NCBI RefSeq assembly: GCF_016908415.1
Contig: NZ_JAFBDW010000003.1
Location: forward strand, 248,001-312,000
DNA from: Caldicoprobacter guelmensis
Lineage (GTDB): Bacteria > Bacillota > Clostridia > Caldicoprobacterales > Caldicoprobacteraceae
Direction: 5' to 3'
Length of the DNA: 64,000 nt
Of the stretch, positions 8,507 through 16,943 are shown in pieces (positions within the stretch are counted from its first letter, which is position 1; the number at the start of each line of letters is the position of its first letter). The position numbers and the translations under genes are program-made. The notes below the pieces were generated by a model. That model worked only from the letters and a program-made list of their open reading frames with translations. It did not search any database and was not told the origin of the DNA.

Positions 8507-9686
8507 ATTGCTTACCCCCTTTATGCTGTGCAAATAATGGAGACATCTCCCTCAGCCTCTGTACAATACCCGGCAGCACTTCCAGCACATAGTCTATATC
8601 TTCATCGGTATTGTCATCTCCTAACGTCAGCCTGAGTGACCCATGGGCAATCTCGTGCGGCAATCCTATGGCCAATAGCACATGGGAAGGGTCAAGTGAG
8701 CCCGACGTACAAGCTGAACCGCTGGATGCCGCAATACCCTTCATATCAAGGCTAAGCAGCAGAGATTCCCCTTCTATGAATTCAAAGCTGAAGTTTGCAT
8801 TGCCCGGTAAACGCTTGGTGGGATGGCCATTCAAGCGTACGTTTTCTACGGTATTGAGCACGCCGGATATCAGCCGATCACGCATGGCTGTCAGCCTTTT
8901 GCTGCTCTCTTCCAAATTGGAAACAGCCAGCTCTATGGCCTTGCCCAATCCCACAATGCCGGGCAGATTCTCGGTGCCTGCCCTTCTGTTGCGCTCCTGA
9001 GCCCCACCGTGAATAAACGAATGGAGCTTCACACCTTTCCGGACATAAAGCGCCCCCACACCCTTGGGGCCGTAAAACTTATGAGCCGATAAGGACAAAA
9101 GGTCTATGTTCATCTCCTTCACATCAACCGGTATCTGCCCTATTGCCTGCACCGCATCGGTATGGAAATACACCCCATATTCTCTGGCTATCTGGCCGAT
9201 CTCCTTGATGGGCTCAATGGTACCTATCTCATTATTGGCAAACATAACGCTTATGAGTATGGTCTTATCAGTAATGGCCTCCTTCACCTGTTCGGGATAG
9301 ACCAGCCCATAGCTGTCAACCGGCAGATAGGTTACTTCAAAGCCCATCTTCTCCAGGTATTGGCAGGTGTGAAGCACTGCATGGTGCTCAATTGAGGTGG
9401 TAATTATGTGGTTCCCCTTATCCTTGTTGGCCCACGCCACGCCCTTGATGGCCCAGTTGTCAGCCTCTGTACCCCCGCTGGTAAAGTATATCTCTTCAGG
9501 CAAAGCGTTGAGGGCAGCAGCCGTTCTTTCCCTCGCAAGGTCCACAGCCTTTCTTGCCTCCCTACCAAAGCTGTGAACGCTTGAGGGATTGCCGTATACC
9601 TCCTTAAAATAAGGCAGCATCTCATCAAGCACTTCCTGCTTGGTATAGGTTGTGGCAGCATGGTCCATGTATATTCTTCTCTGCAT
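8499..9686 (-). CDS. nifS: Cysteine desulfurase (NifS/IscS class)
   Basis: This PLP enzyme converts L-cysteine to alanine and an enzyme-bound persulfide for Fe-S clusters and tRNA thiolation. It has 395 residues. The PLP lysine is K203 in SLSAHKFYGPKG. The persulfide cysteine is C326 in SSGSACTSGSLDPSHVL, the long-loop class I (IscS/NifS) form that can donate sulfur to several partners. The N-terminus YMDHAATTYT is canonical. It is followed by iscU and mnmA in overlapping frames and preceded by iscR. Confidence 0.97.
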   Translation of the reverse strand: MQRRIYMDHAATTYTKQEVLDEMLPYFKEVYGNPSSVHSFGREARKAVDLARERTAAALNALPEEIYFTSGGTEADNWAIKGVAWANKDKGNHIITTSIEHHAVLHTCQYLEKMGFEVTYLPVDSYGLVYPEQVKEAITDKTILISVMFANNEIGTIEPIKEIGQIAREYGVYFHTDAVQAIGQIPVDVKEMNIDLLSLSAHKFYGPKGVGALYVRKGVKLHSFIHGGAQERNRRAGTENLPGIVGLGKAIELAVSNLEESSKRLTAMRDRLISGVLNTVENVRLNGHPTKRLPGNANFSFEFIEGESLLLSLDMKGIAASSGSACTSGSLDPSHVLLAIGLPHEIAHGSLRLTLGDDNTDEDIDYVLEVLPGIVQRLREMSPLFAQHKGGKQYV

Positions 9687-9817
9687 ATATAAGCACTTCC
9701 TTTCAGTAATATGTTAATTAAAACCAAAACTTTCAAAATAACCCACATTCTTTAGTCCATTGTCTCTCTACAGTAGCCTCATGCAATAGTAACGCTGTCT
9801 ATTCCAATATTCATTTT

Positions 9818-10264
9818 TCAACCTTCCCTTTCCGCCTTGCGCTGATGGAGTCTCTTATAATCGTCTATCATATCCTGAAGGGTTATGGAATCCACCACCT
9901 GATTTATGCTGTCCCTGATCCTTTCCCAGACTAAACGCGTAACACAGTATTCAGCTTTTTCGCAATCAGTTTCCTCGTTCTCTATGACACAATCAACAGG
10001 GGCCATCGAACCCTCCAGACTCCTTATGATCTCCCCTACAGTTATATTGTCAGGCGAAGTACTCAGCACGTACCCTCCCTGTGCACCGCGAACGCTCTTT
10101 ACCAGGCCAGCCTTACGTAAGACTGCCATCAGTTGCTCCAGGTAAGCCTCCGAAAGTCCCTGGCGCTCAGCAATGCTCTTCAGTGAAACAGGTTCATCCG
10201 AATAGTTGAGCGCCAAGTCAAACATAGCCTTTACCCCGTATCGCCCCCTTGTTGAAAGTTTCAC
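9818..10264 (-). CDS. iscR: Rrf2-family Fe-S regulator IscR
   Basis: This 148-residue winged-helix repressor/sensor starts MKLSTRGRYGVKAM, typical of Rrf2 proteins. Three cysteines, C92, C101 and C107, lie in the cluster-binding position after the DNA-binding domain. This favours a cluster-sensing IscR over CymR, the cysteine-metabolism regulator found at the same place in bacilli. It heads the operon and has a strong promoter with a 25-bp palindrome just downstream of the -10, consistent with autoregulation. The gap of about 130 bases to nifS shows no terminator. Confidence 0.92.
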   Translation of the reverse strand: MKLSTRGRYGVKAMFDLALNYSDEPVSLKSIAERQGLSEAYLEQLMAVLRKAGLVKSVRGAQGGYVLSTSPDNITVGEIIRSLEGSMAPVDCVIENEETDCEKAEYCVTRLVWERIRDSINQVVDSITLQDMIDDYKRLHQRKAEREG

Positions 10265-10280
10265 CCTCTACCACCTCTCT

Positions 10281-10305
10281 AAAACCGAGTAATTTACTCG
10301 GTTTT
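10281..10305 (-). promoter_or_regulatory. Palindromic operator at the iscR transcription start
   Basis: A perfect 12-bp inverted repeat (arms AAAACCGAGTAA and TTACTCGGTTTT) with a 1-base centre lies 11 to 35 bases downstream of the iscR -10 hexamer. The position suits a repressor site, most simply for IscR itself. It could also fold as an RNA hairpin. Confidence 0.7.
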
Positions 10306-10316
10306 CTTTTGGTTAC

Positions 10317-10345
10317 AGAATAGCATACCTTAGTAATTTTGTCAA
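10317..10345 (-). promoter_or_regulatory. Sigma-A type promoter of the iscR operon
   Basis: TTGACA (10340-10345) and TATTCT (10317-10322) are separated by 17 bases on the minus strand. The start should fall around 10310, just before the palindrome. Confidence 0.85.
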
Positions 10346-10363
10346 GATTAATGCCAAAAAATT

Positions 10364-11647
10364 TTATCTAAGTTTTTCCAATATCTTCTTTATATTAGCC
10401 TCCCATCCGGAATCCTTAGGGAAATAATACCTGACGCCTTCCAGTTCGGGCGGCAGGTACTGCTGCACGGCGCGGGCATTGGGGTAATCATGAGAATATT
10501 TGTATCCCTTACCATGCCCCAGTTCCTTCGCTCCCGGATAGCTAGCATCCCTCAGGTGAATCGGGACTCTCCCAACGTTCTTGGTACGAACATCCTCCAA
10601 TGCTTTTTCTATACCCATATAAGCCGAGTTTGACTTGGGCGAGCAGGCTACGTACAAAGCCGCCATTGCCAGTATAATTCTGCCTTCTGGCCAACCCACG
10701 CGTTCTACTGCCTGAGCTGCCGCTACTGCCACCTGTAGAGCAGTCGGGTTTGCCAGTCCTACATCCTCGGCCGCTGCGATTATGATGCGCCGCGCAATAA
10801 ACTCGGGCTTTTCACCTGACTCCACCAGCCTGGCGAGCCAGTGCAGCACGGCATCGGGCTCCATGTAGTTCCGCATGCTCTTTATAAAAGCGCTCACAAC
10901 ATCATAATGATTGTCCCCATCTTTATCATACTTTATAGCCTTCTGTTGTATGCATTCCTGCGCGACCTCCAGGTCAATGTATATCTTTCCATCTTCACGG
11001 GGCGGAGTGGTTAAAGCAGCAAGCTCAAGGGCGTTCATAGCTACGCGGGCATCACCATCGCTCAACCGCACTATGTGGTCGATGGCTTCTTCGGTGATAA
11101 CGATAGGATACTCGCCCAGACCTCTTTCCTTATCCTTCAGGCACCTGTCGATGATGGTTCGTATTTCCTGCGGGGATAGTGGCTCAAATTTGAATATGGT
11201 GGAGCGAGACAGCAGCGCCTTGTTGACTTCAAAGTAAGGATTTTCAGTAGTGGCACCTATGAGTATAATGGTACCGTCCTCCACAAATGGAAGCAGTACA
11301 TCCTGCTGCGCCTTATTCAAACGATGGATCTCATCAAAAAATAGTATAACCCGTCCTTTGGGATTTAATAGATAATTTCTAGCTTCCTCCGCTATTTCGC
11401 GGATCTCCTTTACTCCTGCAGTTACGGCATTTAATTTTTTAAAGGGATACTTGGTTTCCTTGGAAATTATGTATGCTAGAGTAGTTTTACCAGTGCCAGG
11501 AGGACCGTAGAATATGGCCGAAGTAAGCCGATCGCTCTTTATAGCCCTATAAAGCAGCTTGCCCTTGCCTATGATATGCTGTTGCCCAACAAACTCCTCT
11601 AAAGACTCAGGCCTCATCCTGGCTGCTAAAGGCATATTCTTGTCCAT
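10364..11647 (-). CDS. rarA: Replication-associated recombination protein A
   Basis: This AAA+ ATPase of the RarA/MgsA/WRNIP1 family acts at stalled replication forks with SSB. It has 427 residues. AARMRPESLEEFVGQ is followed by Walker A GPPGTGKTT, Walker B ILFFDEIHRLNKAQQD, sensor ATTENPYFEVN and the C-terminal tetramerisation/MgsA domain. The start at 11647 (MDKNMPLAARMRP) is chosen on family similarity; an upstream in-frame TTG would add 18 residues and run towards the RNA gene. The ribosome site (AGGGAT) is weak. Location next to iscR and a 6S RNA gene is the same as in Bacillus. Confidence 0.95.
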   Translation of the reverse strand: MDKNMPLAARMRPESLEEFVGQQHIIGKGKLLYRAIKSDRLTSAIFYGPPGTGKTTLAYIISKETKYPFKKLNAVTAGVKEIREIAEEARNYLLNPKGRVILFFDEIHRLNKAQQDVLLPFVEDGTIILIGATTENPYFEVNKALLSRSTIFKFEPLSPQEIRTIIDRCLKDKERGLGEYPIVITEEAIDHIVRLSDGDARVAMNALELAALTTPPREDGKIYIDLEVAQECIQQKAIKYDKDGDNHYDVVSAFIKSMRNYMEPDAVLHWLARLVESGEKPEFIARRIIIAAAEDVGLANPTALQVAVAAAQAVERVGWPEGRIILAMAALYVACSPKSNSAYMGIEKALEDVRTKNVGRVPIHLRDASYPGAKELGHGKGYKYSHDYPNARAVQQYLPPELEGVRYYFPKDSGWEANIKKILEKLR

Positions 11648-11714
11648 TTCACTCAATCCCTTTTTTATTTTTTTCGCCAGATTTACACGTGGAGACGACA
11701 AATTCTCAAAAGGC

Positions 11715-11873
11715 TTTGGTAAGTTAACTCAGCCATCCGAAAAAGGTCAAACCGGCGCAGGCTCGCTAGTGGAGCCCGCGATGTAAAACCAGGAAAACTG
11801 GACAACCGGCCGTTTACATCATCCCCGGCAGACCAGTTTACCAGCCATTGCGCACAATGCTCAACTATCCAAA
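11715..11873 (-). ncRNA. ssrS: Candidate 6S RNA
   Basis: The minus-strand transcript folds by eye into a 6S-like rod. The closing stem is TTTGG..AGTTGA (11873-11861) with TTAACT..CCAAA (11727-11715). A stem GGTAAACTGG pairs with CCGGTTTGACC. Then comes an open bubble whose 3' side holds a small hairpin (GGCTC/GAGCC), and an apical stem GATGTAAA/TTTACATC. The place next to rarA in the mnmA-nifS-Rrf2-rarA ... aspS-hisS neighbourhood is where Bacillus subtilis keeps bsrA (6S-1). At about 159 nt it is somewhat short for 6S, and the promoter is not clear (TATATT near 11875). An 83-codon open frame across it has no coding character. Confidence 0.6.
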
Positions 11874-11885
11874 TATATACAGAAC

Positions 11886-11919
11886 AAAAAAGATGATCTT
11901 TTAAAAGACCATCTTTTTT
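11886..11919 (-). terminator. Bidirectional-looking terminator of glyA
   Basis: A 16-bp stem with one G-T pair has A-runs on the left and T-runs on the right, so it reads as a terminator on either strand. It lies 20 bases beyond the glyA stop and upstream of the 6S candidate. Confidence 0.85.
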
Positions 11920-11938
11920 GCCCAGATAAACCAAAAAT

Positions 11939-13192
11939 TTATTTCAAAATCCCCTGGCTGTACAGTGGATAACGCCTGCACAGGTCATCCACTATCCCCA
12001 GCACCTCTTCCCTGTTTTTCTCAACATCTGACAGAGTTAGGGAAATAGCCCGCGCAATCTGGCGCATATCCTCTTCTTTCATGCCCCTGGTGGTCACAGC
12101 CGGCGTACCTAAACGGATACCACTGGTCACAAACGGGCTTTGCGGGTCATTGGGAATGGTGTTCTTGTTGACCGTTATCCTCACGCTATCCAGCGCTTTC
12201 TCCGCATCCTTCCCCGTTATGCCGCGGTTGCGCAAATCGACCAGCATCAAGTGGTTATCGGTACCACCAGAAACCAAATTGAATCCTTCCTCCATGAGGC
12301 CACTGGCCAGAGCCTGGGCATTCTTCAGGATCTGCTTCTGATATTCCTTAAACTCAGGCTTTAAGGCTTCCCCAAAACACACCGCCTTGGCCGCTATCAC
12401 ATGCATAAGCGGCCCTCCCTGCGTCCCCGGGAAAATGGCCTTATCTATCATCTTGGCATATTTTTCTTTGCAAAGTATCATACCACCCCTGGGGCCTCTC
12501 AGCGTCTTGTGAGTAGTGGTGGTAACAAAGTCAGCATAAGGTATAGGACTGGGGTGCAGCCCTGCTGCCACCAGGCCTGCGATATGTGCCATATCAACCA
12601 TCAAATAAGCCCCAACTTCATCTGCAATCTCGCGGAACTTCTCAAAATCTATGACCCTCGGATATGCGCTGGCACCCGCAACAATCAGCTTTGGCTTAAA
12701 CTCCCTGGCCAAACGCCTGACTTCATCGTAATCTATGTAACCGGTATTGGGGTCAACGCCGTAAGGAATGATCTTAAAATATTTGCCCGAAATATTAACG
12801 GGACTGCCATGGGTTAGGTGCCCACCATGGGCGAGATTCATGCCCATAATGGTGTCTCCCGGCTCTAGCATCGCAAAATATACCGCCATGTTGGCTTGAG
12901 CACCCGAGTGCGGCTGTACGTTGGCGTGTTCAGCGCCAAACAGCTTCTTTGCCCTTTCAATTGCTATGTTTTCTACTACATCGACGAACTCACAACCGCC
13001 GTAATAACGACGACCCGGATACCCTTCAGCATACTTGTTGGTAAGATGGGTACCCATGGCTGCCATCACAGGCAGGCTAACGAAGTTCTCAGAAGCGATG
13101 AGCTCTATGTGGTCCTGTTGCCTTTTGAGCTCTGCTTCTATAGCCTCTGCTACCTCCGGGTCAGCGTTGTATATCTCCCTCAAATCCACCAT
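11939..13192 (-). CDS. glyA: Serine hydroxymethyltransferase
   Basis: GlyA interconverts serine and glycine with tetrahydrofolate in the cytoplasm and is the main source of one-carbon units. The 417 residues match the family. The PLP lysine lies in TTTHKTLRGPRGG, and YAEGYPGRRYYGG and SGTDNHLMLVDL are canonical. The start ATG at 13192 has GGAAGGAG 8 bases upstream; a TTG two codons earlier is too close to that site. A clear promoter at 13244-13272 lies between it and the trxA terminator, so it is an independent unit. Confidence 0.98.
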   Translation of the reverse strand: MVDLREIYNADPEVAEAIEAELKRQQDHIELIASENFVSLPVMAAMGTHLTNKYAEGYPGRRYYGGCEFVDVVENIAIERAKKLFGAEHANVQPHSGAQANMAVYFAMLEPGDTIMGMNLAHGGHLTHGSPVNISGKYFKIIPYGVDPNTGYIDYDEVRRLAREFKPKLIVAGASAYPRVIDFEKFREIADEVGAYLMVDMAHIAGLVAAGLHPSPIPYADFVTTTTHKTLRGPRGGMILCKEKYAKMIDKAIFPGTQGGPLMHVIAAKAVCFGEALKPEFKEYQKQILKNAQALASGLMEEGFNLVSGGTDNHLMLVDLRNRGITGKDAEKALDSVRITVNKNTIPNDPQSPFVTSGIRLGTPAVTTRGMKEEDMRQIARAISLTLSDVEKNREEVLGIVDDLCRRYPLYSQGILK

Positions 13193-13243
13193 AGGCAAGA
13201 CTCCTTCCTTTAAAATTTAAAAGCCGCTCAAATTTTATATACC

Positions 13244-13272
13244 ATTATAATGGCTACCTTTAAAATTGACAA
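13244..13272 (-). promoter_or_regulatory. Sigma-A type promoter of glyA
   Basis: On the minus strand, TTGTCA (13267-13272) and TATAAT (13244-13249) are separated by 17 bases, about 50 bases before the glyA start. Confidence 0.8.
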
Positions 13273-13282
13273 GTTTTTTCAC

Positions 13283-13314
13283 AAAAAAGGTCGGAGTTTT
13301 TCTCCGACCTTTTT
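13283..13314 (-). terminator. Terminator of the hisS-trxA operon
   Basis: The stem AAGGTCGGAG/CTCCGACCTT has a short AAAAA loop and is followed by TTTTTTG. It overlaps the trxA stop codon. Confidence 0.88.
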
Positions 13315-13642
13315 ACAGAACAGACTGTATTACCCTCTCAAGCTCGGCTTTTGGCCTTACGCCTACCAACTGCCCAATAGCCTCCCCGTTTTTGAAGAAA
13401 TACAGCGTAGGTATGCTCATGATCCCGTACCTCTGGGCCAGCTGGGCCTCCTCATCCACATTCACCTTGCCCACCTTTAGCCTGCCAGCGTATTCATCAG
13501 CCAGCTGGTCAATGATGGGTGCAATCATCCTGCACGGACCACACCATGCAGCCCAGAAATCTACTAAAACAGGTACATCCGATTGTAACACCTCTTTATC
13601 AAAATTAGCAGCTGTCAACGTAATGACGTTTTGACTTGCCAT
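13313..13642 (-). CDS. trxA: Thioredoxin
   Basis: This 109-residue dithiol oxidoreductase has the active site WCGPC with C34 and C37, the cis-proline segment MSIPTLYFF and the buried aspartate in LVDFW. The start at 13642 (MASQNVITL) follows AAAGGAGAG; 19 upstream in-frame codons belong to the end of rseC in another frame. It is the last gene of the hisS-aspS-tcdA-rseC-trxA run. Its neighbour RseC carries clustered cysteines, so a shared redox role is possible but unproven. Confidence 0.97.
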   Translation of the reverse strand: MASQNVITLTAANFDKEVLQSDVPVLVDFWAAWCGPCRMIAPIIDQLADEYAGRLKVGKVNVDEEAQLAQRYGIMSIPTLYFFKNGEAIGQLVGVRPKAELERVIQSVL

Positions 13643-13682
13643 ATGCAACTCTCCTTTCTTCGTCCATTTAATTGTTTTAAAC

Positions 13683-14126
13683 TTACAGGTCCGCATCATT
13701 TATATTGTTACTTAAAATCGAAACCATACGCGGGACAAAGTGATTGCTCCTTCTAAAGAGGGGATCCAATGCGCGTATAGCCCCAAAGGCCGCCGCGGTA
13801 AAAACAATGCCCAGTATCGCTCCTGCCAGCTGCCGGTCAATCCCTATGCGCTCCCCCAGCATATAACCCATTACGACTCCCACAATCAATGCAATCAGGG
13901 GAATCACATAGGTTATGGCTGATGCTTTGAGCAGCTGACCTGATTCCAGGCTCAGCTCCACTAGGTCACCCGGCTTAGCCTTCAAAGTGTTTGGAAGAGT
14001 GAGAAACATATCATCCGGCCCAGCGCCAAGGCCACAGGCCCCACAGCGGCTGCACGCCGAGTTCCTCTTCAATCTCACTACCGCCATATCGCCTTTTGTT
14101 CGAACCACTTCTCCCACTTCTGTCAT
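13683..14126 (-). CDS. rseC: RseC/SoxR-reducing-system family membrane protein
   Basis: This 147-residue protein has an N-terminal cytoplasmic domain with the cysteine cluster C25-x2-C28-x2-C31 (SACSRCGACG) and two membrane segments at about 66-85 and 98-118. This is the RseC/MucC architecture. In Gammaproteobacteria RseC works with Rnf-type complexes to reduce SoxR; in Clostridia its role is unknown. The cysteine cluster could bind an Fe-S centre. The protein lies between tcdA and trxA in the same operon, and no Rnf gene is in the window. Confidence 0.82.
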   Translation of the reverse strand: MTEVGEVVRTKGDMAVVRLKRNSACSRCGACGLGAGPDDMFLTLPNTLKAKPGDLVELSLESGQLLKASAITYVIPLIALIVGVVMGYMLGERIGIDRQLAGAILGIVFTAAAFGAIRALDPLFRRSNHFVPRMVSILSNNINDADL

Positions 14127-14193
14127 AAACCATCATCCCTGTATTAAAAATACCGCAGCAACATTATCGATGCTAAAATCCAAACAAACGATG

Positions 14194-14970
14194 TCATCTT
14201 GTATGCCGTGGCCAACCGATGAGGTCCTTTACCACTTCGCTTGCTAAAATAAACCCCACCACCGGTGGAACAAAGGATATGCTTCCTGGTGGATGCTTAC
14301 GTCTGCGCGGAGGAGCAGCAACAACTTCTACCTCATCCTCCTTATTTAAATCGCCAAAGCCATCAACAAAAGTATACTTCGGCTTTATTGGCGGCTCGGT
14401 GGAATACACCACCTTCAAGCTATCTATGCCTCGCTTTTTGAGCTCGCGCCGCATGACTTTAGCGATGGGGTCCACCGAAGTCTGATATATATCCCCCACC
14501 CTAAAAGCGGTGGGATCCATCTTGTTCCCGGCCCCCATGCTGGAAATTATGGGTATACCCTTTTGCTTACATCTCACCACCAGGTCAACTTTTGAGCCTA
14601 TGGTATCGATGGCATCAATCACGTAATCACAGCCTATATCAAGGAGCTCGTCCGCCGTATCGGGCCCGTAGAATGCCGCGCGGCATATTACCCTTAAATC
14701 CGGGTTTATCTTGAGGAGCCTTTCCTTCATCGCGTCAACCTTGGGACGCCCAATGGTTGTGACGTCAGCATGAATCTGGCGATTGATGTTGGTGGGGCAC
14801 ACCCTGTCATAGTCGACCAGGATCAGCGTGCCCACTCCACACCTTGCCAGAGCTTCAACAGCAAAGCTGCCCACCCCTCCAATGCCAAACACAGCCACGG
14901 TACTACTGTTGAGCTTTTTTAGTGCCTGCTCACCGATCAGCCACTGGGTCCTTATAAAAGCGTGGAGCAT
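14194..14970 (-). CDS. tcdA: tRNA threonylcarbamoyladenosine dehydratase
   Basis: This is an E1-like enzyme of the ThiF/HesA superfamily that cyclises t6A37 of ANN-decoding tRNAs to ct6A using ATP. From the chosen start (MLHAFIRTQWLIGEQAL) it has 258 residues. The nucleotide motif GIGGVGSFAVEAL is at 29-41, DYDRVCPTNINRQ follows, and SSMGAGNKMDPT lies near 145. An in-frame ATG 11 codons upstream lacks a ribosome site, while the internal start is preceded by GGGTGAT and matches the family start. It lies directly after aspS, the order also found in Bacillus (aspS-yrvM). Confidence 0.93.
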   Translation of the reverse strand: MLHAFIRTQWLIGEQALKKLNSSTVAVFGIGGVGSFAVEALARCGVGTLILVDYDRVCPTNINRQIHADVTTIGRPKVDAMKERLLKINPDLRVICRAAFYGPDTADELLDIGCDYVIDAIDTIGSKVDLVVRCKQKGIPIISSMGAGNKMDPTAFRVGDIYQTSVDPIAKVMRRELKKRGIDSLKVVYSTEPPIKPKYTFVDGFGDLNKEDEVEVVAAPPRRRKHPPGSISFVPPVVGFILASEVVKDLIGWPRHTR

Positions 14971-15034
14971 ATCATCACCCGCGTTACCATTATATTTAAC
15001 CATTTATCGCGATATTAAACCACAATTTTTAAAT

Positions 15035-16819
15035 TCACGCATCCACACGAATGTGCACTTCTTTCAACTGCTTGGGCTCCACTTCCGATGGAGCGTCGGT
15101 CAGAGGGTCAGATGCGTTTTGCATCTTGGGGAAGGCTATGACGTCCCGTATGGTATCCCTTCCGGCCAGCATCATCACCAAGCGGTCCAGGCCATAAGCA
15201 ATTCCCCCATGTGGTGGCGCACCGTATCTGAAGGCCTCGAGCAAAAAACCAAACCTCTGCCAAGCTTTTTCCTTGGAAAAGCCCAGGACCTTTAACATCT
15301 TCTCCTGCATCTCTGTGGTGTGAATCCTTATGCTTCCACCACCGATTTCAACGCCATTCAAAACTATATCATAGGCCTTGGAGCGCACCCTGGCAGGATC
15401 AGTTTCCAGATACTCTATATCTTCATCCATGGGCGCAGTAAAAGGATGGTGTTTGGCCACAAAGCGCTTTTCTTCTTCGTCATACTCTAGCAACGGAAAC
15501 TCAGTGACCCATACCAGGTTAAATTTAGATTTGTCCATAAGGTTCAAGCGACGTCCCAGCTCAAGACGCAGCTGTCCAAGCGTCTGGAAAACCACATCGT
15601 CCTTATCTGCCACAAAAAGCAGCAGGTCTCCCGTCTCGGCCTCCAGGCGCTTCAATATGCTGCTCATCTGCTGCTCAGTAAAGAACTTGGCAATGGGCGA
15701 CTTTAATCCATCATGCTCAATGGCAATCCATGCCAGCCCTTTTGCGCCGTAGCTTTTAACAAAATCCACAAGTGAGTCTATCTCGCGCCTGGAAAACTTA
15801 ACAGCACAACCCTTGGCGTTTATAGCCCTTACGCTACCACCGAAAGCCACAGCGCTTGAAAACACTTTAAACTCACATTCCTTCACCAGGTCTGTCACAT
15901 CTTTGATTTCAAGGCCAAATCGAGTGTCGGGCTTGTCTGTCCCATACCTCTCCATGGCTTCCTTGTAAGTAAGGCGCGGCAACGGCAACGAAAGCTCAAT
16001 CCCTAGAGATTTTTTGAATATGTCAGCCAGCATCTCCTCATTTAAGGCTATGACATCGTCCACATCCACAAACGACATCTCTATGTCTATCTGCGTAAAC
16101 TCGGGCTGCCTGTCAGCCCTTAAGTCCTCATCCCTAAAACACCTGGCGATCTGGAAATACCTGTCAAACCCCGACAGCATGAGTAGCTGTTTGAATAGCT
16201 GTGGCGACTGTGGCAGTGCATAAAACTTCCCAGGATGCAACCTGCTGGGCACCAAATAGTCCCTCGCACCCTCGGGCGTACTCCTTGTGAGCATAGGCGT
16301 CTCTATCTCGTAAAAGCCCTTGGAATCAAGGAAATCACGTACCCACTTGGTTATCTTATGTCGCAAAATTATATTCTTCTGCATTTCAGCTCTTCTCAAA
16401 TCGAGATATCTGTATTTAAGCCTCACCGTCTCGGAGACGTTTATGTCATCCTCAAGGCTAAACGGTGGAGTGTTCGAAACCGCAAGAATCTTAAGCTGCT
16501 TTGCCACCACCTCAATTTCACCCGTGGGAATTTTGGGATTGACTGTATCAGGTTCACGCTTTACCACCATGCCCTTAATCGCTAGGACATACTCCGAGCG
16601 TACCGCCTCGGCTTTTCTAAATACTTCTTGACCACACCTTTCTTCATCAAATACCACCTGTACTATTCCGGTACGATCCCTCAAGTCAATAAATATCAAC
16701 CCACCCAAATCTCGCCGCCTGTGAGCCCATCCCATAAGGATTACCTCCTGGCCCACATGTTCTAGATTCAAAATACCGCACATGTGTGTCCTCTTCCAGT
16801 TTCCCATTAACTCGACCAT
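15035..16819 (-). CDS. aspS: Aspartyl-tRNA synthetase
   Basis: This class IIb synthetase charges tRNA-Asp. It has 594 residues. The N-terminal OB-fold anticodon domain includes VILMGWAHRRRDLGGLIFIDLRD. Class II motif 2 is FRDEDLRADRQPEFTQID. The bacterial GAD insertion occupies about 300-420, and motif 3 is GIAYGLDRLVMML. An AGGAGG site lies 9 bases before the ATG. The bacterial-type insertion indicates a standard enzyme; whether it also charges tRNA-Asn cannot be decided here. It is co-transcribed with hisS under the T-box leader. Confidence 0.98.
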   Translation of the reverse strand: MVELMGNWKRTHMCGILNLEHVGQEVILMGWAHRRRDLGGLIFIDLRDRTGIVQVVFDEERCGQEVFRKAEAVRSEYVLAIKGMVVKREPDTVNPKIPTGEIEVVAKQLKILAVSNTPPFSLEDDINVSETVRLKYRYLDLRRAEMQKNIILRHKITKWVRDFLDSKGFYEIETPMLTRSTPEGARDYLVPSRLHPGKFYALPQSPQLFKQLLMLSGFDRYFQIARCFRDEDLRADRQPEFTQIDIEMSFVDVDDVIALNEEMLADIFKKSLGIELSLPLPRLTYKEAMERYGTDKPDTRFGLEIKDVTDLVKECEFKVFSSAVAFGGSVRAINAKGCAVKFSRREIDSLVDFVKSYGAKGLAWIAIEHDGLKSPIAKFFTEQQMSSILKRLEAETGDLLLFVADKDDVVFQTLGQLRLELGRRLNLMDKSKFNLVWVTEFPLLEYDEEEKRFVAKHHPFTAPMDEDIEYLETDPARVRSKAYDIVLNGVEIGGGSIRIHTTEMQEKMLKVLGFSKEKAWQRFGFLLEAFRYGAPPHGGIAYGLDRLVMMLAGRDTIRDVIAFPKMQNASDPLTDAPSEVEPKQLKEVHIRVDA

Positions 16820-16943
16820 ACTCGCATTCCTCCTTTTCTTATTCTTACATTTTTGAACTATTTACCCTGTAAATTATCATCAATTCGACTGTCTCAACTG
16901 TGCCATCAAAATAAGCTGCCCATTACAGCCCATAGAACGTCGT

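Noticed and set aside
11683..11934. 83-codon open frame on the minus strand
   Set aside because: It runs through the 6S RNA candidate and the glyA terminator, has no ribosome site and no protein-like composition.
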